Counted from the stretch's first letter, positions 7,871 to 18,284 are shown. The stretch is DNA of 64,000 nucleotides from Actinoplanes octamycinicus (GCF_014205225.1 NZ_JACHNB010000001.1:5623501-5687500); one strand, 5' to 3'. The notes: a model not told the origin generated them from the letters alone. Translations and numbers: made by a program.

Positions 7871-9218
7871 GGCGTCCCGCACGGTCCCGGCCACCCCCAG
7901 CCGGAACGGCGCCCTCTACCGCTCCCAGCAGCGGCTCCGGACCCTCGGCCCGGATTCGCTGCTGGCCGTCTACATCGTGCTGCTGCTGGTGCTGCCGTCC
8001 CGGCTAGTGGTCGCCAGCATCGGCGCGACCGGCACGGTGGCCAACCTCTTCCTGCTGGTGTCGCTGCTCTGGTTCGCGCTGAGCTGGCTGATGCGGCGGG
8101 TGTCGACCGCGCCGTTCACCCGGCCGGCCCGGCTGGCCCTGCTCGGTTACGCGGTGGCGGTGCTGCTGGCCTACGTCGCGGTCGGCCGCCGCGACGCCGA
8201 CCCGACCGAGTACAGCGCCGCCGACCGGGGCCTGCTGCAGCTGCTCATCTGGCTGCCGTTGATCCTGCTCACCAGCTCGCTGACCGAGTACCGGCAGATC
8301 GACCGGCTGCTGCGGCTGTTCGTCCGGCTCTGCGCCGGGGTGGCCCTGGTCGCGATGCTGGAGTTCGTCTTCAAGACCAGCCTCACCTCGTGGATCGTGA
8401 TCCCCGGCCTGTCCAGCAACTCGGCGGCCGAGCTGATCTCCCGGGGCGACTTCGTCCGGCCCACCGCGACCGCGGCGAACACGCTGGAGCTGGCCACCAC
8501 CATGGTGATCGCCCTGCCGTTCGCCATCCAGCAGGCGTTCCACGGCGAGGGCCGCAGCCTGTGGCGGCGCTGGGTGCCGGTCGGCCTGATCTCGCTGGCC
8601 GCCGTGATGACCGTCTCGCGGACCTCGGTGATCGGCCTGATCATCACCCTGGCCGTGCTGCTGCCCACCTGGGAGCTGTCCCGGGTCGGCCGGTTCGTGC
8701 TGGTGATGATCCCGGCGCTGGGCGCGGTCCGGGTGCTGGTGCCCGGCCTGGTCGGCACGCTGGTCGGCCTGTTCACCGCGATGCTCGACGGCGGCGACAA
8801 CAGCACCCAGTCCCGCGAGGCGACCAGCGCCGACGTGGGGGAGTACAGCGCCGGCCACACCTGGTTCGGCCGCGGTCCCGGCACGTTCCTGCCACTGCTC
8901 TACCGCTACACCGACAACCAGTACCTGCTGGCGCTGCTGGAGATCGGCGTTGTCGGAATTGTCGCCATCGTCGCCATCTATGTGACGATGATCCACTGTG
9001 GCGGCGCCGGACGCCGCCGGTTCACCGATCCGGCACGCCGGGAGACCGGTCAGGGTTTCGTGGCCGTCGGGTTCGTGCTCCTCGTCGTAACGGCCACATT
9101 CGACACGCTGAGCTTCCCGATCGTCGCCGGATCCACTTTCCTGATGTTGGGCCTGTCCGGTGCTTATCTGAGCGTGGCCCGCCGCGAACAGGCGCTAATG
9201 GGAGATCTTCCACAGTGA
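7845..9218 (+). CDS. O-antigen ligase/polymerase (Wzy-like) membrane protein
   Basis: A polytopic membrane protein of 457 residues with about 10-12 helices and a long extracytoplasmic loop ([20 protein letters not shown] to [24 protein letters not shown]). The GRGPGTF and DNQYL motifs are typical of the Wzy_C/O-antigen ligase superfamily. It probably polymerises the exported repeat units. ATG at 7845 is chosen because AGGGG lies just upstream; a further ATG at 7797 has no such site. It ends with a GTGA overlap into the flippase gene. Confidence 0.88.
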   Translation: MPAASTAAEASRTVPATPSRNGALYRSQQRLRTLGPDSLLAVYIVLLLVLPSRLVVASIGATGTVANLFLLVSLLWFALSWLMRRVSTAPFTRPARLALLGYAVAVLLAYVAVGRRDADPTEYSAADRGLLQLLIWLPLILLTSSLTEYRQIDRLLRLFVRLCAGVALVAMLEFVFKTSLTSWIVIPGLSSNSAAELISRGDFVRPTATAANTLELATTMVIALPFAIQQAFHGEGRSLWRRWVPVGLISLAAVMTVSRTSVIGLIITLAVLLPTWELSRVGRFVLVMIPALGAVRVLVPGLVGTLVGLFTAMLDGGDNSTQSREATSADVGEYSAGHTWFGRGPGTFLPLLYRYTDNQYLLALLEIGVVGIVAIVAIYVTMIHCGGAGRRRFTDPARRETGQGFVAVGFVLLVVTATFDTLSFPIVAGSTFLMLGLSGAYLSVARREQALMGDLPQ

Positions 9219-10693
9219 CGGATTTGAACCGACGGGTGGCCACGGCCGCCCGCTGGAGCCTTGTCAACACCATCGTCCGGCGGCTGGGCACCTTCGCCGT
9301 CGGCGTGGTGTTGGCGCGCCTGTACTTCGGGCCCTACGAGTGGGGCCTCTACTCCGTCGGCCTGCTCGTGCTGGCGATGCTGCTCTCGCTCAACGAGATG
9401 GGCGTCAGCCTGGCGCTGGTCCGGTGGGAGGGCGACATCCGCCGCTTCGCCCCGACCGTGCTGACGTTGTCCACCCTGTCCAGCTCGGCGTTCTACCTGT
9501 TGCTCTACTTCACGGCGCCGACCGTGGCCCGGCTGCTCGGCTCGCCGGACGCCACCCTGATGCTGCGGGTGCTCTGCCTCACCGTGATCATCGACGGCAT
9601 CGCCTGCGTCCCGCTGGGCCAGCTGAACCGCGAGTTCCAGCAGTTCCGGCGGACCGCGGTGGACATCCTGAACTTCGTGGTCAACACGGTCGCCACGATC
9701 GCGCTGGCCGCGGCCGGGGTGGGCGCCATGGCGTTCGCCTGGGGCTCGCTGGCCGGCAACCTGGTGGCGCTGGCCGGCTTCGCGCTCTGTGCGCCCGGCA
9801 TGCTGCGCTTCGGGTGGAACAAGGAACAGGCCCGGCAACTGCTTCGGTACGGCCTGCCGCTCGCCTCGGCCAGCCTGCTCACCCTCGGCATCGTCAACGT
9901 CGACTCGGTGGTCGTCGGCTCGGTGCTCGGTCCCGCCGCGCTCGGCATCTACGCGATGGCGTTCAACATGTCGAGCTGGCCGGTCCGGATGGTCTCGGAG
10001 ACCGCCCGGCGGGTGTCGTTCGCCGGCTTCTCCCGGCTCGCCGACTCGTCGCCGGCCGAGTTCGCCAGCGGCTTCGTCCGGGCCTTCACCCTGGTCATCG
10101 CGGCCGCGGTGCCGATCTGCGTGGTCCTCGGCGTGCTCGCCCTGCCGATCATCACGTTCGTCTACGGCGACCAGTGGGCGGCCGCCGCGCTGCCGCTGCA
10201 GTTCCTGGTCGGCCTGGGGCTGCTGCGCACCGCGGTCGAGCTGTCCTACGACGGGCTGGCCACCCGGGTCCGCAAGACCCTGATGGTGATGCAGGCCTGG
10301 TGGCTGCTCGCGCTGATCCCGGTGCTGCTGCTCTTCGCCCACCGGTGGGGCGTGCCGGGCGTCGCCGCCGGGCACGTGGTGGTGGCCGGCCTGCTGGTCG
10401 CCCCGGTCTTCCTGTGGGCGCTGGTCCGGCTCGGCATCCCGGCCGGCCAGATCCTGCTGGCCTGTGTCCGCCCGGTGCTCGGCGGCGTGGCCATGGGCGT
10501 GGTCGCCTGGGCCGTGCACCGGTGGCTCGGCGGCGGGTTCGTCGGCCTGACCGTGGCCGGCCTGGCCGCCCTCGCCGCCTACGTGCCGTTCGTGCTGCCC
10601 ATCGTGAAACGCCTCCGGTCCGGAGCGGCCGGCGCCGACCCGGCGCCCACCGGCGAGCCCGCGCTCGCCGTCACCGCCGCCGACCCGTCCTAG
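9215..10693 (+). CDS. Polysaccharide flippase (Wzx-like, MATE/MOP superfamily)
   Basis: The 492-residue product has about 12-14 hydrophobic helices. The start [20 protein letters not shown] and the [10 protein letters not shown] and [17 protein letters not shown] segments are typical of polysaccharide synthesis flippases that move undecaprenyl-linked repeat units across the membrane. The GTG start overlaps the polymerase stop by 4 bp. With the polymerase and the two Wzz-like proteins it completes a Wzx/Wzy-dependent assembly set. Confidence 0.9.
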   Translation: MTDLNRRVATAARWSLVNTIVRRLGTFAVGVVLARLYFGPYEWGLYSVGLLVLAMLLSLNEMGVSLALVRWEGDIRRFAPTVLTLSTLSSSAFYLLLYFTAPTVARLLGSPDATLMLRVLCLTVIIDGIACVPLGQLNREFQQFRRTAVDILNFVVNTVATIALAAAGVGAMAFAWGSLAGNLVALAGFALCAPGMLRFGWNKEQARQLLRYGLPLASASLLTLGIVNVDSVVVGSVLGPAALGIYAMAFNMSSWPVRMVSETARRVSFAGFSRLADSSPAEFASGFVRAFTLVIAAAVPICVVLGVLALPIITFVYGDQWAAAALPLQFLVGLGLLRTAVELSYDGLATRVRKTLMVMQAWWLLALIPVLLLFAHRWGVPGVAAGHVVVAGLLVAPVFLWALVRLGIPAGQILLACVRPVLGGVAMGVVAWAVHRWLGGGFVGLTVAGLAALAAYVPFVLPIVKRLRSGAAGADPAPTGEPALAVTAADPS

Positions 10694-10712
10694 CCCTGGG
10701 AGAACGAGACAG

Positions 10713-11504
10713 ATGCGTTCGTTGAAGCGGCGACTGCGAGCCCGATACGGCTGGCTGCCCCTCGAGGAACTGCGCAACAAGGTGGTGCTCGGACACACCG
10801 CGATCGGCCTGGGCCGGTTCGAGCGGTCCGAGATCCGGCGCCTGCTGGCGACCATGCCGGGCGGGGTCCGCCCGCGCGCCCGGGTGGCCACCGTGGTGCT
10901 CACCTACAAGCGCCCGGACGGCGTGCTGCGCGCCGTCGAGTCGGTGCTCGCCCAGACGGTCCGGGATCAGGTCGTGGTGGTCGTCGACGACGGCGGCGGC
11001 CAGCTGCCGGAGTTCCCGGCCGACCCGCGGCTGCACGTGGTCAGCCTGCGGCACAACATCAACGTGCTGGGTGTCAGCCGCAACGTGGGCATGGGCATCA
11101 CCGACTCGGACTACGTCGCCTTCCTCGACGACGACAACACCTGGCACCCGCACCACCTCGAGACCACGCTGAAGCGGCTCGACGAGGGTGGCCCGGACGC
11201 CGTCTACACCGCCATGCGCCGGGTGCTGCCGGACGGCACCGAGCGCGACATCCTCTCCGTCGACTTCGACCGCAAGCTCGCCTGGGAACGCTGCTTCCTG
11301 GACACCAACCCGCTGGTCGTGCGGCGGCTGCCGGGCGTCCGGTTCAGCCGGCTGCGGCGGCACGGGAAGGTCGCGCCGAAGGAGGACTGGGAGTTCGTCT
11401 ACCGGTTCAGCCGCCGGCACCGCGTCGAGCACATCCCGGAGCCGACGGTCAACTACGCCATCAATCCGGACAGCTACTGGACCGCCTGGGAGATGACATC
11501 ATGA
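10713..11504 (+). CDS. Glycosyltransferase family 2
   Basis: A GT-A enzyme of 263 residues. After about 50 residues it has VATVVLTYKRPDGVLRAVES, the nucleotide-binding VVVVVDDGGG and the metal-binding YVAFLDDDNTWHPHHLE. EDWEFVYRFSRRHRVEHIPE matches the acceptor-side ED motif. It starts with ATG after a GGGAG site and overlaps the beta-helix gene by ATGA. It probably builds the same repeat unit as the leftward transferases. Confidence 0.9.
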   Translation: MRSLKRRLRARYGWLPLEELRNKVVLGHTAIGLGRFERSEIRRLLATMPGGVRPRARVATVVLTYKRPDGVLRAVESVLAQTVRDQVVVVVDDGGGQLPEFPADPRLHVVSLRHNINVLGVSRNVGMGITDSDYVAFLDDDNTWHPHHLETTLKRLDEGGPDAVYTAMRRVLPDGTERDILSVDFDRKLAWERCFLDTNPLVVRRLPGVRFSRLRRHGKVAPKEDWEFVYRFSRRHRVEHIPEPTVNYAINPDSYWTAWEMTS

Positions 11505-12721
11505 CGGCCGGCAAGCGCAAATTCGTCATTCCCGCCATTCTGGCGGCGCTGCTGGCGGCCGCGGTCGCCGTCGTCGTGTGGCAGCGGGGCTCCGACTCCG
11601 GGCAGGCGGTCGGCACGAGCGCCACGGCGAACGGCACCGAGGCCGGCACCGTGCCGGCCACCAGCGGGCCGCGGTCGTCCCCGGCGCCCAGCGCCGGCGC
11701 ACCGTCCGCCTCGGTGTCGCCCCCGGCCTCCGAGCCGACCGGCGTGCCGTCGGCCACCGCCAAGCCCAAGCCGCTGCCGGCCAACGCCACCGGCGGCGGG
11801 CGCTACCCGGCCCGGTTCGCGGTCGGCGCGCCCGGGGTGAAGCCCTACAAGCAGTCGGACGCCGCGCTGCCGGTGCCCAAGGGCTACAAGGTGGTGAAGG
11901 CGAGCAACAAGGAAAGCAAGGAGTGGGACCTCTACGACTGCAACGGCACGGTCAACCTGGACCGCAAGTACTTCAAGGCGTTCATCTACATCGGCACCGG
12001 CTGCCACGGCACGGTCAACATCACCAACTCGATCATCGCGCCGCCGGCGGGCTCGGCGAACCGCGCGATCCTGGTGAACACCGACGGCTCCGGCAGCCTG
12101 AAGCTCAACCTGACCAACGTCACCATCCGGCCGGAGCCGGTGGGCAAGGGTGAGAAGAGCGCGCCGCTCAACGACCACGCGATCAACGACTGCGCCACCT
12201 GCACCATCTCGCTGAACCGGGTGGACGTGGCGAACACCGGCGGCATGTGTCTGTGCGGCGCCCGGACCACGATCCGGAACAGCTGGCTGCACGACAACTA
12301 CATCGCCAACCTCACCGACGTGGCCGCCGCGCACACCGGTGGCGTCTTCCCGTACGGCGGCACCGGCCCGGTGACCATCGAGAACAGCCGGCTGGAGCCG
12401 GGCATCGAGGCGCACAGCGGCAAGCCGGTCAAGGACTACTGGAAAGCGATCACCGCCGTCCTGTTCACGCAGAGCGTCGACGGTTCGGTGCTGCGCAACT
12501 ATTCGGTGCGCAACAGCTTCATCTCGCTCGGCGCGTACGGGCTCTACGCCCAGAACGGCGCCGATCTGAAAATCACGGACAACGTCTTCGGCCCCACCCA
12601 TTGGGATGCCGCGGGCGGATGCGACAAGAACTGTTCGGTCACGTTCGGGGAGTGGTCGAACAACGTGGTGGGGAGTATCGACGGGGTGCCCACCAAGAAA
12701 CAGGTACCGAAGCCCAACTGA
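11501..12721 (+). CDS. Membrane-anchored right-handed beta-helix protein
   Basis: Of the 406 residues, the first 30 form a signal anchor (KFVIPAILAALLAAAVAVVVW). Residues about 35-90 are a Ser/Thr/Pro/Ala linker (SGPRSSPAPSAGAPSASVSP). The rest is a pectate-lyase-like beta-helix with short repeating strands (GTVNITNSIIAPPAG, ISLNRVDVANTGGMCLCGAR, TIRNSWLHDNYI, VTIENSRLEPG, LKITDNVFGP). Cys residues in DCNGTV, GTGCHG, DCATCT and CLCG may form disulfides. Such proteins bind or modify polysaccharides outside the cell. Its place between GT2 and another secreted protein suggests a role in maturing the exported polymer. Confidence 0.8.
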   Translation: MTAGKRKFVIPAILAALLAAAVAVVVWQRGSDSGQAVGTSATANGTEAGTVPATSGPRSSPAPSAGAPSASVSPPASEPTGVPSATAKPKPLPANATGGGRYPARFAVGAPGVKPYKQSDAALPVPKGYKVVKASNKESKEWDLYDCNGTVNLDRKYFKAFIYIGTGCHGTVNITNSIIAPPAGSANRAILVNTDGSGSLKLNLTNVTIRPEPVGKGEKSAPLNDHAINDCATCTISLNRVDVANTGGMCLCGARTTIRNSWLHDNYIANLTDVAAAHTGGVFPYGGTGPVTIENSRLEPGIEAHSGKPVKDYWKAITAVLFTQSVDGSVLRNYSVRNSFISLGAYGLYAQNGADLKITDNVFGPTHWDAAGGCDKNCSVTFGEWSNNVVGSIDGVPTKKQVPKPN

Positions 12722-12745
12722 GTTCTGCCACGAAAAGAGCCGACA

Positions 12746-15700
12746 TTGCGATCCAAAATAATTTCCGGCGCCATTTCGGCGCTGATCGTCGGGGCGGTGA
12801 TCGCGCTGCCAGGCGCGGTCCTCGCGGCCGACGACCCCTGTGGCGTCAACTCCAATCCGATCGTGTGTGAGAACTCCAAGGAGGGCACGCCGCTCGAGGA
12901 CTGGTACGGCGACGCCGCGTGGGGCGACATCTCCGGGTTCACCACCAAGGTGAGCGTGCAGCCCGGCGAGACCCTCAAGCTCAAGGTGACCTCGCCGACC
13001 ACGTTCACGGTCACCTTCTTCCGGCTCGGCTACTACGGCGGTGACGGCGCGCGGAAGATGCCGACCTCGCCGACCACCACGTTCCCGGCCAAGGTGCAGG
13101 ACGCCTGCCTCAAGGACCCGGCCAGCGGCCTGGTCGACTGCGGCAACTGGACCGCGAACGTCTCCTGGACGGTGCCGTCCGACGCGGTCTCCGGCGTCTA
13201 CCTGGCGATGCTCGACCAGGGCGGCGGACAGGGCTTCATGCCGTACCCGTTCGTGGTGGCCAACGACAACAGCCACTCCGACATCCTGGTCCAGACCTCG
13301 GACCAGACCTGGCAGGCGTACAACTCGTGGGGCGGCCAGAACCTCTACGAGGGCGGCGGCCCGGCGCCGGACGGTCGCGCGTACAAGGTCAGCTACAACC
13401 GGCCGCTGCGCATCGCCGGTGACAACGCGATCCTGTCCAGCGAGTACCCGATGATCCAGTGGCTGGAGCGCAACGGGTACGACGCCAGCTACGCGTCCAA
13501 CATCGACGTGTCCACCAAGCCGGCCCTGCTGCCCAAGCACAAGATCTACCTGTCCTCCGGGCACGACGAGTACTGGGACCAGGGCATCTGGGACAACGTC
13601 AAGGCGGCCCGTGAGTCCGGCGTCAACCTGGCGTTCTTCAGCGGCAACGAGGCGTTCTGGCGGACCCGGCTGGAGCCCTCCCTGGCCGCCGACGGCGGCG
13701 CGAACCGCACCCTGGTCAGCTACAAGATGACCAAGATGGCGCAGACCCCGCCGAACGGCATCGCCGACCCGAGCGGTCAGTGGACCGGCACCTGGCAGGA
13801 CCCGGCCGGGGCGGGCAAGGGCGGCAACAAGCCGCAGAACGAGATCACCGGCACGCTGTTCACGGTCAACGGCTACCGGCACGACGCCATCACGGTGTCC
13901 TCGCAGTTCAAGAACCTGCGCCTGTGGCGGGACACCACGATCAAGAACCTGGGCTCCGGCGAGGTGGCGACCTTCCCGGTCGGCACCCTCGGTTACGAGT
14001 GGGACTCCGACGTGGAGAACGCCGCCCGGCCGCCGGGCGCCGTCCAGTTCTCCTCGACCACCCTGCAGATCACCGACGGCACGCTGCTGCTCGACGAGGG
14101 CAACAACTACGGCAACGGCGTCGCCACCCACAACATCATGATGTACCGCGACGAGTCGTCCGGCGCGCTGGTCTTCGGCTCCGGCACGGTGCAGTGGTCG
14201 TGGGGCCTGAGCACCCTGCACACCGGGCCGGCGAGCTCCGAGGACCCGCGCATGCAGCAGGCCACCGCCAACCTGCTGGCCGACATGGGCGCGCTGCCCA
14301 AGACGCTGCAGTCGAACCTGCACGCGGTCAGCAAGTCGACCGACACGGCCGGTCCGGTGGTCACTGTCACCGCGCCCGCGGCCGGTGCCACGGTGCCGGT
14401 GCTCGGCGCGGTCACGATCAACGGCACCGCGTCGGACACCGCCGGCCAGCTCGGCCGGGTGGAGGTCTCCACCGACGGCGGCACCACCTGGTACGCCGCG
14501 AACGGCCTGGCGAACTGGACCTACACCTGGACGCCGGTGACCCAGGGCGCCGCCACGATCAAGGTGCGGGCGATCGACGACAGCCTGAACTTCGGGGCGG
14601 TCAAGACGGTCAACGTGACGGTCGGGCCGCAGCAGTGCCCGTGCACCACGTACAAGACCAGTGATGTGCCGGCCTTCGCCGACTCGCGCGACGCGTCGCC
14701 GAACGAACTGGGCGCCAAGTTCCAGGTGTCGGTCCCGGCCACGGTGACCGGCGTGCGGTTCTACAAGGCCGCCACGAACACCGGCACCCACGTCGGCAAG
14801 CTCTACACCACCAGCGGCAAGCTGCTGGCGAGCGGCACCTTCAGCAACGAGACGGCCAGCGGCTGGCAGACCATGACGTTCAGCCAGCCGGTGACGATCG
14901 CGGCGAACACGCCGTACGTCGTCTCCTACTACACGCCGTCCGGGCACTACTCGTACAGCAGCGCCTACTTCACCGCCAAGGGCGCCGGCGACGGCGTGGT
15001 GAAGCAGCTGCAGTCCGGCGTCGCCGGGCCGAACGGCGTCTACAAGTACGGCACCGGCGGTGGCTTCCCGAACCAGACGTGGGGTGACACCAACTACTGG
15101 GTGGACGTGGTGGTGGACACCTCGACCGCGGTCACCACCCCGCCGGTGGTGACGGTCAAGTCGCCGGCCGCCGGGGACGCCGGGGTGGCCCGCAACGCCG
15201 CGGTCACCGCGACGTTCGACCACGACGTCGACCCGGAGAAGCTCGCCTTCACCCTGAAGACGGGCGGCACCACGGTCACCGCGAAGGTGTCCTACGACGA
15301 CGCCACCCGCAAGGCGACCCTGCGGCCGGACGCCGCCCTCGCCGCGAACACCCAGTACACCGCGTCGGTGCAGGCCACCGACGTGTGGGGTAACGCGATG
15401 ACGGCGCCGACCACCTGGAGCTTCACCACCGGCTCCGGCGTCACCTGCCCGTGCACGGTGTTCAGCCCGGCCTCCACGCCCGACGTGGAGAGCGCCGGCG
15501 AGGCCAACTCGCTGGAGCTGGGCATGCGGTTCACCTCGGACGTCGACGGCTACGTCACCGGCGTCAAGTTCTACAAGGGTGACCGCAACACCGGGACGCA
15601 CACCGGCACGTTGTGGACCGCCACCGGCCAGGAGCTGGCCACCGGCACGTTCCAGAACGAGACGGCGAGCGGGTGGCAGACGCTGCAGTTCGCCACCCCG

Positions 15701-15940
15701 GTGGCGATCGACAAGGACACCGCGTACGTGGTGTCCTACCACACCAGCGTGGGCTTCTACTCGTACAGCGGCGGCTACTTCTCGCAGGCCCGGAGCTCGT
15801 ACCCGCTGACCGGCGTGGCCGACTCCAGCACCGGGCGCAACGGGCTGTTCAAGGCGACCGCCAACCGCGAGTTCCCGACGTCCAGCTGGAACGCCACCAA
15901 CTACTGGGTCGACGTCATCTTCAGCACGACCGCTTCGTGA
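12746..15940 (+). CDS. Secreted multidomain protein: dimethylformamidase-like, Ig-like and two DUF4082 domains
   Basis: The 1064-residue product has a TTG start and a signal peptide (residues 1-27, cleaved near VLAADD). Residues about 40-525 resemble the N,N-dimethylformamidase beta-subunit family (WYGDAAWGDISGF, SGHDEYWDQGIWDNV, SGNEAFWRTRLEPS). An Ig-like domain follows (about 530-630, VEVSTDGGTTWYAANG), then DUF4082 (about 630-790), a Big_5-like Ig domain (about 795-895, ATFDHDVDPEKL) and a second DUF4082 (about 900-1064). Each DUF4082 opens with CPCT and repeats TGVRFYK/TGVKFYK and NETASGWQT. DUF4082 modules are probably carbohydrate-binding. True formamidase activity is unlikely; an amidase or hydrolase acting on a surface polymer is more plausible. 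Confidence 0.85.
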   Translation: MRSKIISGAISALIVGAVIALPGAVLAADDPCGVNSNPIVCENSKEGTPLEDWYGDAAWGDISGFTTKVSVQPGETLKLKVTSPTTFTVTFFRLGYYGGDGARKMPTSPTTTFPAKVQDACLKDPASGLVDCGNWTANVSWTVPSDAVSGVYLAMLDQGGGQGFMPYPFVVANDNSHSDILVQTSDQTWQAYNSWGGQNLYEGGGPAPDGRAYKVSYNRPLRIAGDNAILSSEYPMIQWLERNGYDASYASNIDVSTKPALLPKHKIYLSSGHDEYWDQGIWDNVKAARESGVNLAFFSGNEAFWRTRLEPSLAADGGANRTLVSYKMTKMAQTPPNGIADPSGQWTGTWQDPAGAGKGGNKPQNEITGTLFTVNGYRHDAITVSSQFKNLRLWRDTTIKNLGSGEVATFPVGTLGYEWDSDVENAARPPGAVQFSSTTLQITDGTLLLDEGNNYGNGVATHNIMMYRDESSGALVFGSGTVQWSWGLSTLHTGPASSEDPRMQQATANLLADMGALPKTLQSNLHAVSKSTDTAGPVVTVTAPAAGATVPVLGAVTINGTASDTAGQLGRVEVSTDGGTTWYAANGLANWTYTWTPVTQGAATIKVRAIDDSLNFGAVKTVNVTVGPQQCPCTTYKTSDVPAFADSRDASPNELGAKFQVSVPATVTGVRFYKAATNTGTHVGKLYTTSGKLLASGTFSNETASGWQTMTFSQPVTIAANTPYVVSYYTPSGHYSYSSAYFTAKGAGDGVVKQLQSGVAGPNGVYKYGTGGGFPNQTWGDTNYWVDVVVDTSTAVTTPPVVTVKSPAAGDAGVARNAAVTATFDHDVDPEKLAFTLKTGGTTVTAKVSYDDATRKATLRPDAALAANTQYTASVQATDVWGNAMTAPTTWSFTTGSGVTCPCTVFSPASTPDVESAGEANSLELGMRFTSDVDGYVTGVKFYKGDRNTGTHTGTLWTATGQELATGTFQNETASGWQTLQFATPVAIDKDTAYVVSYHTSVGFYSYSGGYFSQARSSYPLTGVADSSTGRNGLFKATANREFPTSSWNATNYWVDVIFSTTAS

Positions 15941-15943
15941 TGC

Positions 15944-15979
15944 CGGCGGGCCCGGCGCTTCCCGGCGCCGGGCCCGCCG
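15944..15979 (+). terminator. Strong hairpin terminator after the secreted-protein gene
   Basis: A perfect 15-bp GC stem (arms 15944-15958 and 15965-15979, 6-nt loop) starts 3 bp after the stop codon and is followed by CTCCTTTCTGCTT. It should end or attenuate the long rightward transcript before the final GT2 gene. Confidence 0.8.
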
Positions 15980-16013
15980 CTCCTTTCTGCTTCACCACTG
16001 GGGAGAGAACAGA

Positions 16014-17054
16014 GTGAGCTCGGTCAGCGTCGTGATCCCGTGCTACAAGTACGGCGATTACCTGCGAGCCTGTGTCGACAGCGTGCTCGACAACCCGGGC
16101 CTGGACGTCCGGGTGCTGATCATCGATGACGCCTCGCCGGACGACTCGGCCGAGAAGGCGCACGCGATCGCGGCCGGCGACCCGCGCGTCGAGGTGCGGG
16201 TGCACCAGCAGAACAAGCGGCACATCGCCACCTACAACGAGGGCCTGCTCGAATGGGCCGACGGCGACTACGTCGCGCTGCTGTCCGCCGACGACATGCT
16301 CACCCCGGGCGCGCTGAACCGGGCGGTCGCCCTGCTCGACGCGAACCCGAACGTCGGCTTCGCCTACGGCCACCCGGTGCACTTCCAGCACCCCGGCCCG
16401 CCGCCGCCGGCCAACACCGGCACCGGCGAGACCGCGATCTACAACGGTCACTGGTGGCTGGAGCGCCGCTTCCGCGAGGGCACCGGCTGCATCACCTCCC
16501 CAGAGGTGGTGGTCCGCACCGACCTGCAGCGCAAGGTCGGCGGCTACGACCCGGACCTGCCGCACGCCGGCGACATCGAGATGTGGATGCGTTTGGCCGC
16601 GCACGCCGACGTCGGCTACGTCAAGGCCGACCAGGCCTACTACCGCCTGCACGGCAAGAACATGTCGGCCACCGACTTCGCCGGTCAGCTCGACGACCTG
16701 CGGCAGCGCAAGACCGCCTACGAGGCGGTGCTGACCAAGACCCGCGACCTGCTGCCCGAGGCGGACCGCTGGGACGCCATGGTGCACCGCCGGCTGGCCC
16801 GGTTCGCCCTGCGCCGCGCGGTCCGCGCCTACGACCGGGGCCGCACCGCCACCGTCCCGGAGGAGGAGCTGGTCGCCTTCGCCGCCGAGTGCTGGCCGGA
16901 CTACAAGTCGCTCCCGGAGTACCGGGGCCTCCAGGTCCGCCGCCGCGTCGGCGCCAAGACCATGCCGTACCTGCAGCCCCTGGTCCTCTCCGCGGTCGCC
17001 GCGAAAGGTCGCGAGTGGCTCTGGTGGCGCTCCTGGGAACGCCGCGGCATCTGA
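16014..17054 (+). CDS. Glycosyltransferase family 2
   Basis: A 346-residue GT-A enzyme. VSVVIPCYKYGDYLRACVDS, VLIIDDASPDDSAEKA and YVALLSADDMLTPGAL (the metal site as A-D-D) define the domain; GGYDPDLPHAGDIEMWMRLA holds the family's GYD and DxEMWLR-type acceptor motifs. The C-terminal 110 residues are helical and family-specific. The GTG start has GGGGAGAG upstream. It lies after a strong terminator hairpin, so it may have its own promoter or depend on read-through. Confidence 0.9.
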   Translation: MSSVSVVIPCYKYGDYLRACVDSVLDNPGLDVRVLIIDDASPDDSAEKAHAIAAGDPRVEVRVHQQNKRHIATYNEGLLEWADGDYVALLSADDMLTPGALNRAVALLDANPNVGFAYGHPVHFQHPGPPPPANTGTGETAIYNGHWWLERRFREGTGCITSPEVVVRTDLQRKVGGYDPDLPHAGDIEMWMRLAAHADVGYVKADQAYYRLHGKNMSATDFAGQLDDLRQRKTAYEAVLTKTRDLLPEADRWDAMVHRRLARFALRRAVRAYDRGRTATVPEEELVAFAAECWPDYKSLPEYRGLQVRRRVGAKTMPYLQPLVLSAVAAKGREWLWWRSWERRGI

Positions 17055-17065
17055 TCCGTTCCGGA

Positions 17066-17108
17066 CGGCGCCTTCCGATCACCTTTCCGGTACGGCCGGG
17101 AGGCGCCG
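17066..17108. terminator. Hairpin between convergent genes
   Basis: A 12-bp stem with one G-U pair (arms 17066-17077 and 17097-17108) ends just before the stop of the leftward serine-hydrolase gene. It may act as a bidirectional terminator. The loop contains TTTCCGGTACGG, related to the motif repeated elsewhere in this window. Confidence 0.55.
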
Positions 17109-17114
17109 TGCCGG

Positions 17115-18284
17115 TCAGGAGCAGAACACGGTGGTGATCGCCGTGAAGAAGGCCGGACGGGCGTCCGGGATGGGCGGCTGGGCCGGGTCGTGCTTCTTGT
17201 CGATCCCCAGGTCGAAGACGTTGGCCGCCAGGACGAGCTGGTGGGACGTGTCGGCGCTGGTCATCGACATCCCGTTGAAGCCCGGGCCGCCGCCGTCGGT
17301 CTCCCAGACCGTCACGTCCCCGGTCTCGCAGGGGACGGTGAGCCGCTTCACGCCCAGCCCGTAGTCCTCGCCGGGCACGGTGGCCAGCAACTCGCGCTGC
17401 TGGGCCGGCGGCAGCAGCCGGCCGCCGAACAGCGCCCGGCCGAACCGGGCCAGATCTCTCGTCGTGGAGACCATCGCGCCGGCCGTCCACTCGCCGGAGG
17501 GGTTGAAGCCGGTGACGTCGCGGCCGCTCAGGTCGTACCCGCGCAGGTGCGGACGGGGGAGGGACGGGTCGTCGAGCGGGAAGGACGTCCCGGTGAGCCG
17601 GAGCGGCTGGATGATCCGCCGCTGGATCTCCCGGTCCGCCCGGTGGTGGGTGACCGCCTCCAGGACCATCCCGGCGAGCAGATAGTTGGTGTTGGAGTAG
17701 CTGTAGCCCTGTCCGGGCGGGAACACCGGCGGGTACGCGAGGGCGGCGTCGATCGCCTGTCGCGGGGTGTGACCGCCCCGGTCCGTACCGAAATCGGGGT
17801 CGGCAATGCCGCTGGTGTTGTTGAGCAGCTGCCGCACGGTGACCTTCCGGCCGTCGTTGCCGTTGCCCCGCACCACGCCGGGCAGCCACCGCTCCACGCT
17901 GTCGTCGAGGCTCAGCCGGCCCTCGGCGACGAGCTGCAGCAGCACCACCGACACGAACGACTTGGTGTTGCTGAAGATCCGCCAATGGTCGTCGGGCCGG
18001 GCCGGGCGTCCGGTGGCCAGGTCGGCGACACCGGCGGCGAGACGCCACTGCCGGTCGCCCTGCCGGGCGTAGGCGAGCACCGCGGGGTTGCCGGCCTGGA
18101 CCGCATCCTGAAGCGCGGCCCGCAGCGCGGCCGGTGGGGCAGCCCGCAGGGCGGCGGCCGGCTGGCTCTCCGACGAGTCGAGCGGCCGGGTGGCCCCGTG
18201 CGCGGTTCCGCCGGCGGCCGTCACGGCGGCGAGCGCCGTGGCGATGCAGGCGGTCCGGAGCGCGGCCCTGGTCATGGTGGACAT
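17115..18284 (-). CDS. Serine hydrolase, beta-lactamase/DD-carboxypeptidase (class C-like)
   Basis: The 389-residue protein has a signal peptide (RAALRTACIATALAAVTAAGGTAHGA) and the PF00144 motifs: SxxK as FSNTKSF, YxN as YSYSNTNY and a late GG motif in WETDGGGPGFNGMS replacing H/K-T-G. The family includes R61-type DD-peptidases and esterases and acts outside the membrane. ATG at 18284 has GAAGGGA upstream; further in-frame sequence to 18440 is Arg/Pro-rich and unlikely to be coding. It is divergent from a two-component system that may respond to envelope stress. Confidence 0.88.
   Translation of the reverse strand: MSTMTRAALRTACIATALAAVTAAGGTAHGATRPLDSSESQPAAALRAAPPAALRAALQDAVQAGNPAVLAYARQGDRQWRLAAGVADLATGRPARPDDHWRIFSNTKSFVSVVLLQLVAEGRLSLDDSVERWLPGVVRGNGNDGRKVTVRQLLNNTSGIADPDFGTDRGGHTPRQAIDAALAYPPVFPPGQGYSYSNTNYLLAGMVLEAVTHHRADREIQRRIIQPLRLTGTSFPLDDPSLPRPHLRGYDLSGRDVTGFNPSGEWTAGAMVSTTRDLARFGRALFGGRLLPPAQQRELLATVPGEDYGLGVKRLTVPCETGDVTVWETDGGGPGFNGMSMTSADTSHQLVLAANVFDLGIDKKHDPAQPPIPDARPAFFTAITTVFCS

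Noticed and set aside
11474..15742. A 1422-codon open frame on the minus strand opposite the beta-helix and large secreted genes
   Set aside because: It is an antisense shadow caused by high GC. It is rich in Arg/Gly/Val/His with no domain, while the plus-strand genes have signal peptides, domains and good starts.
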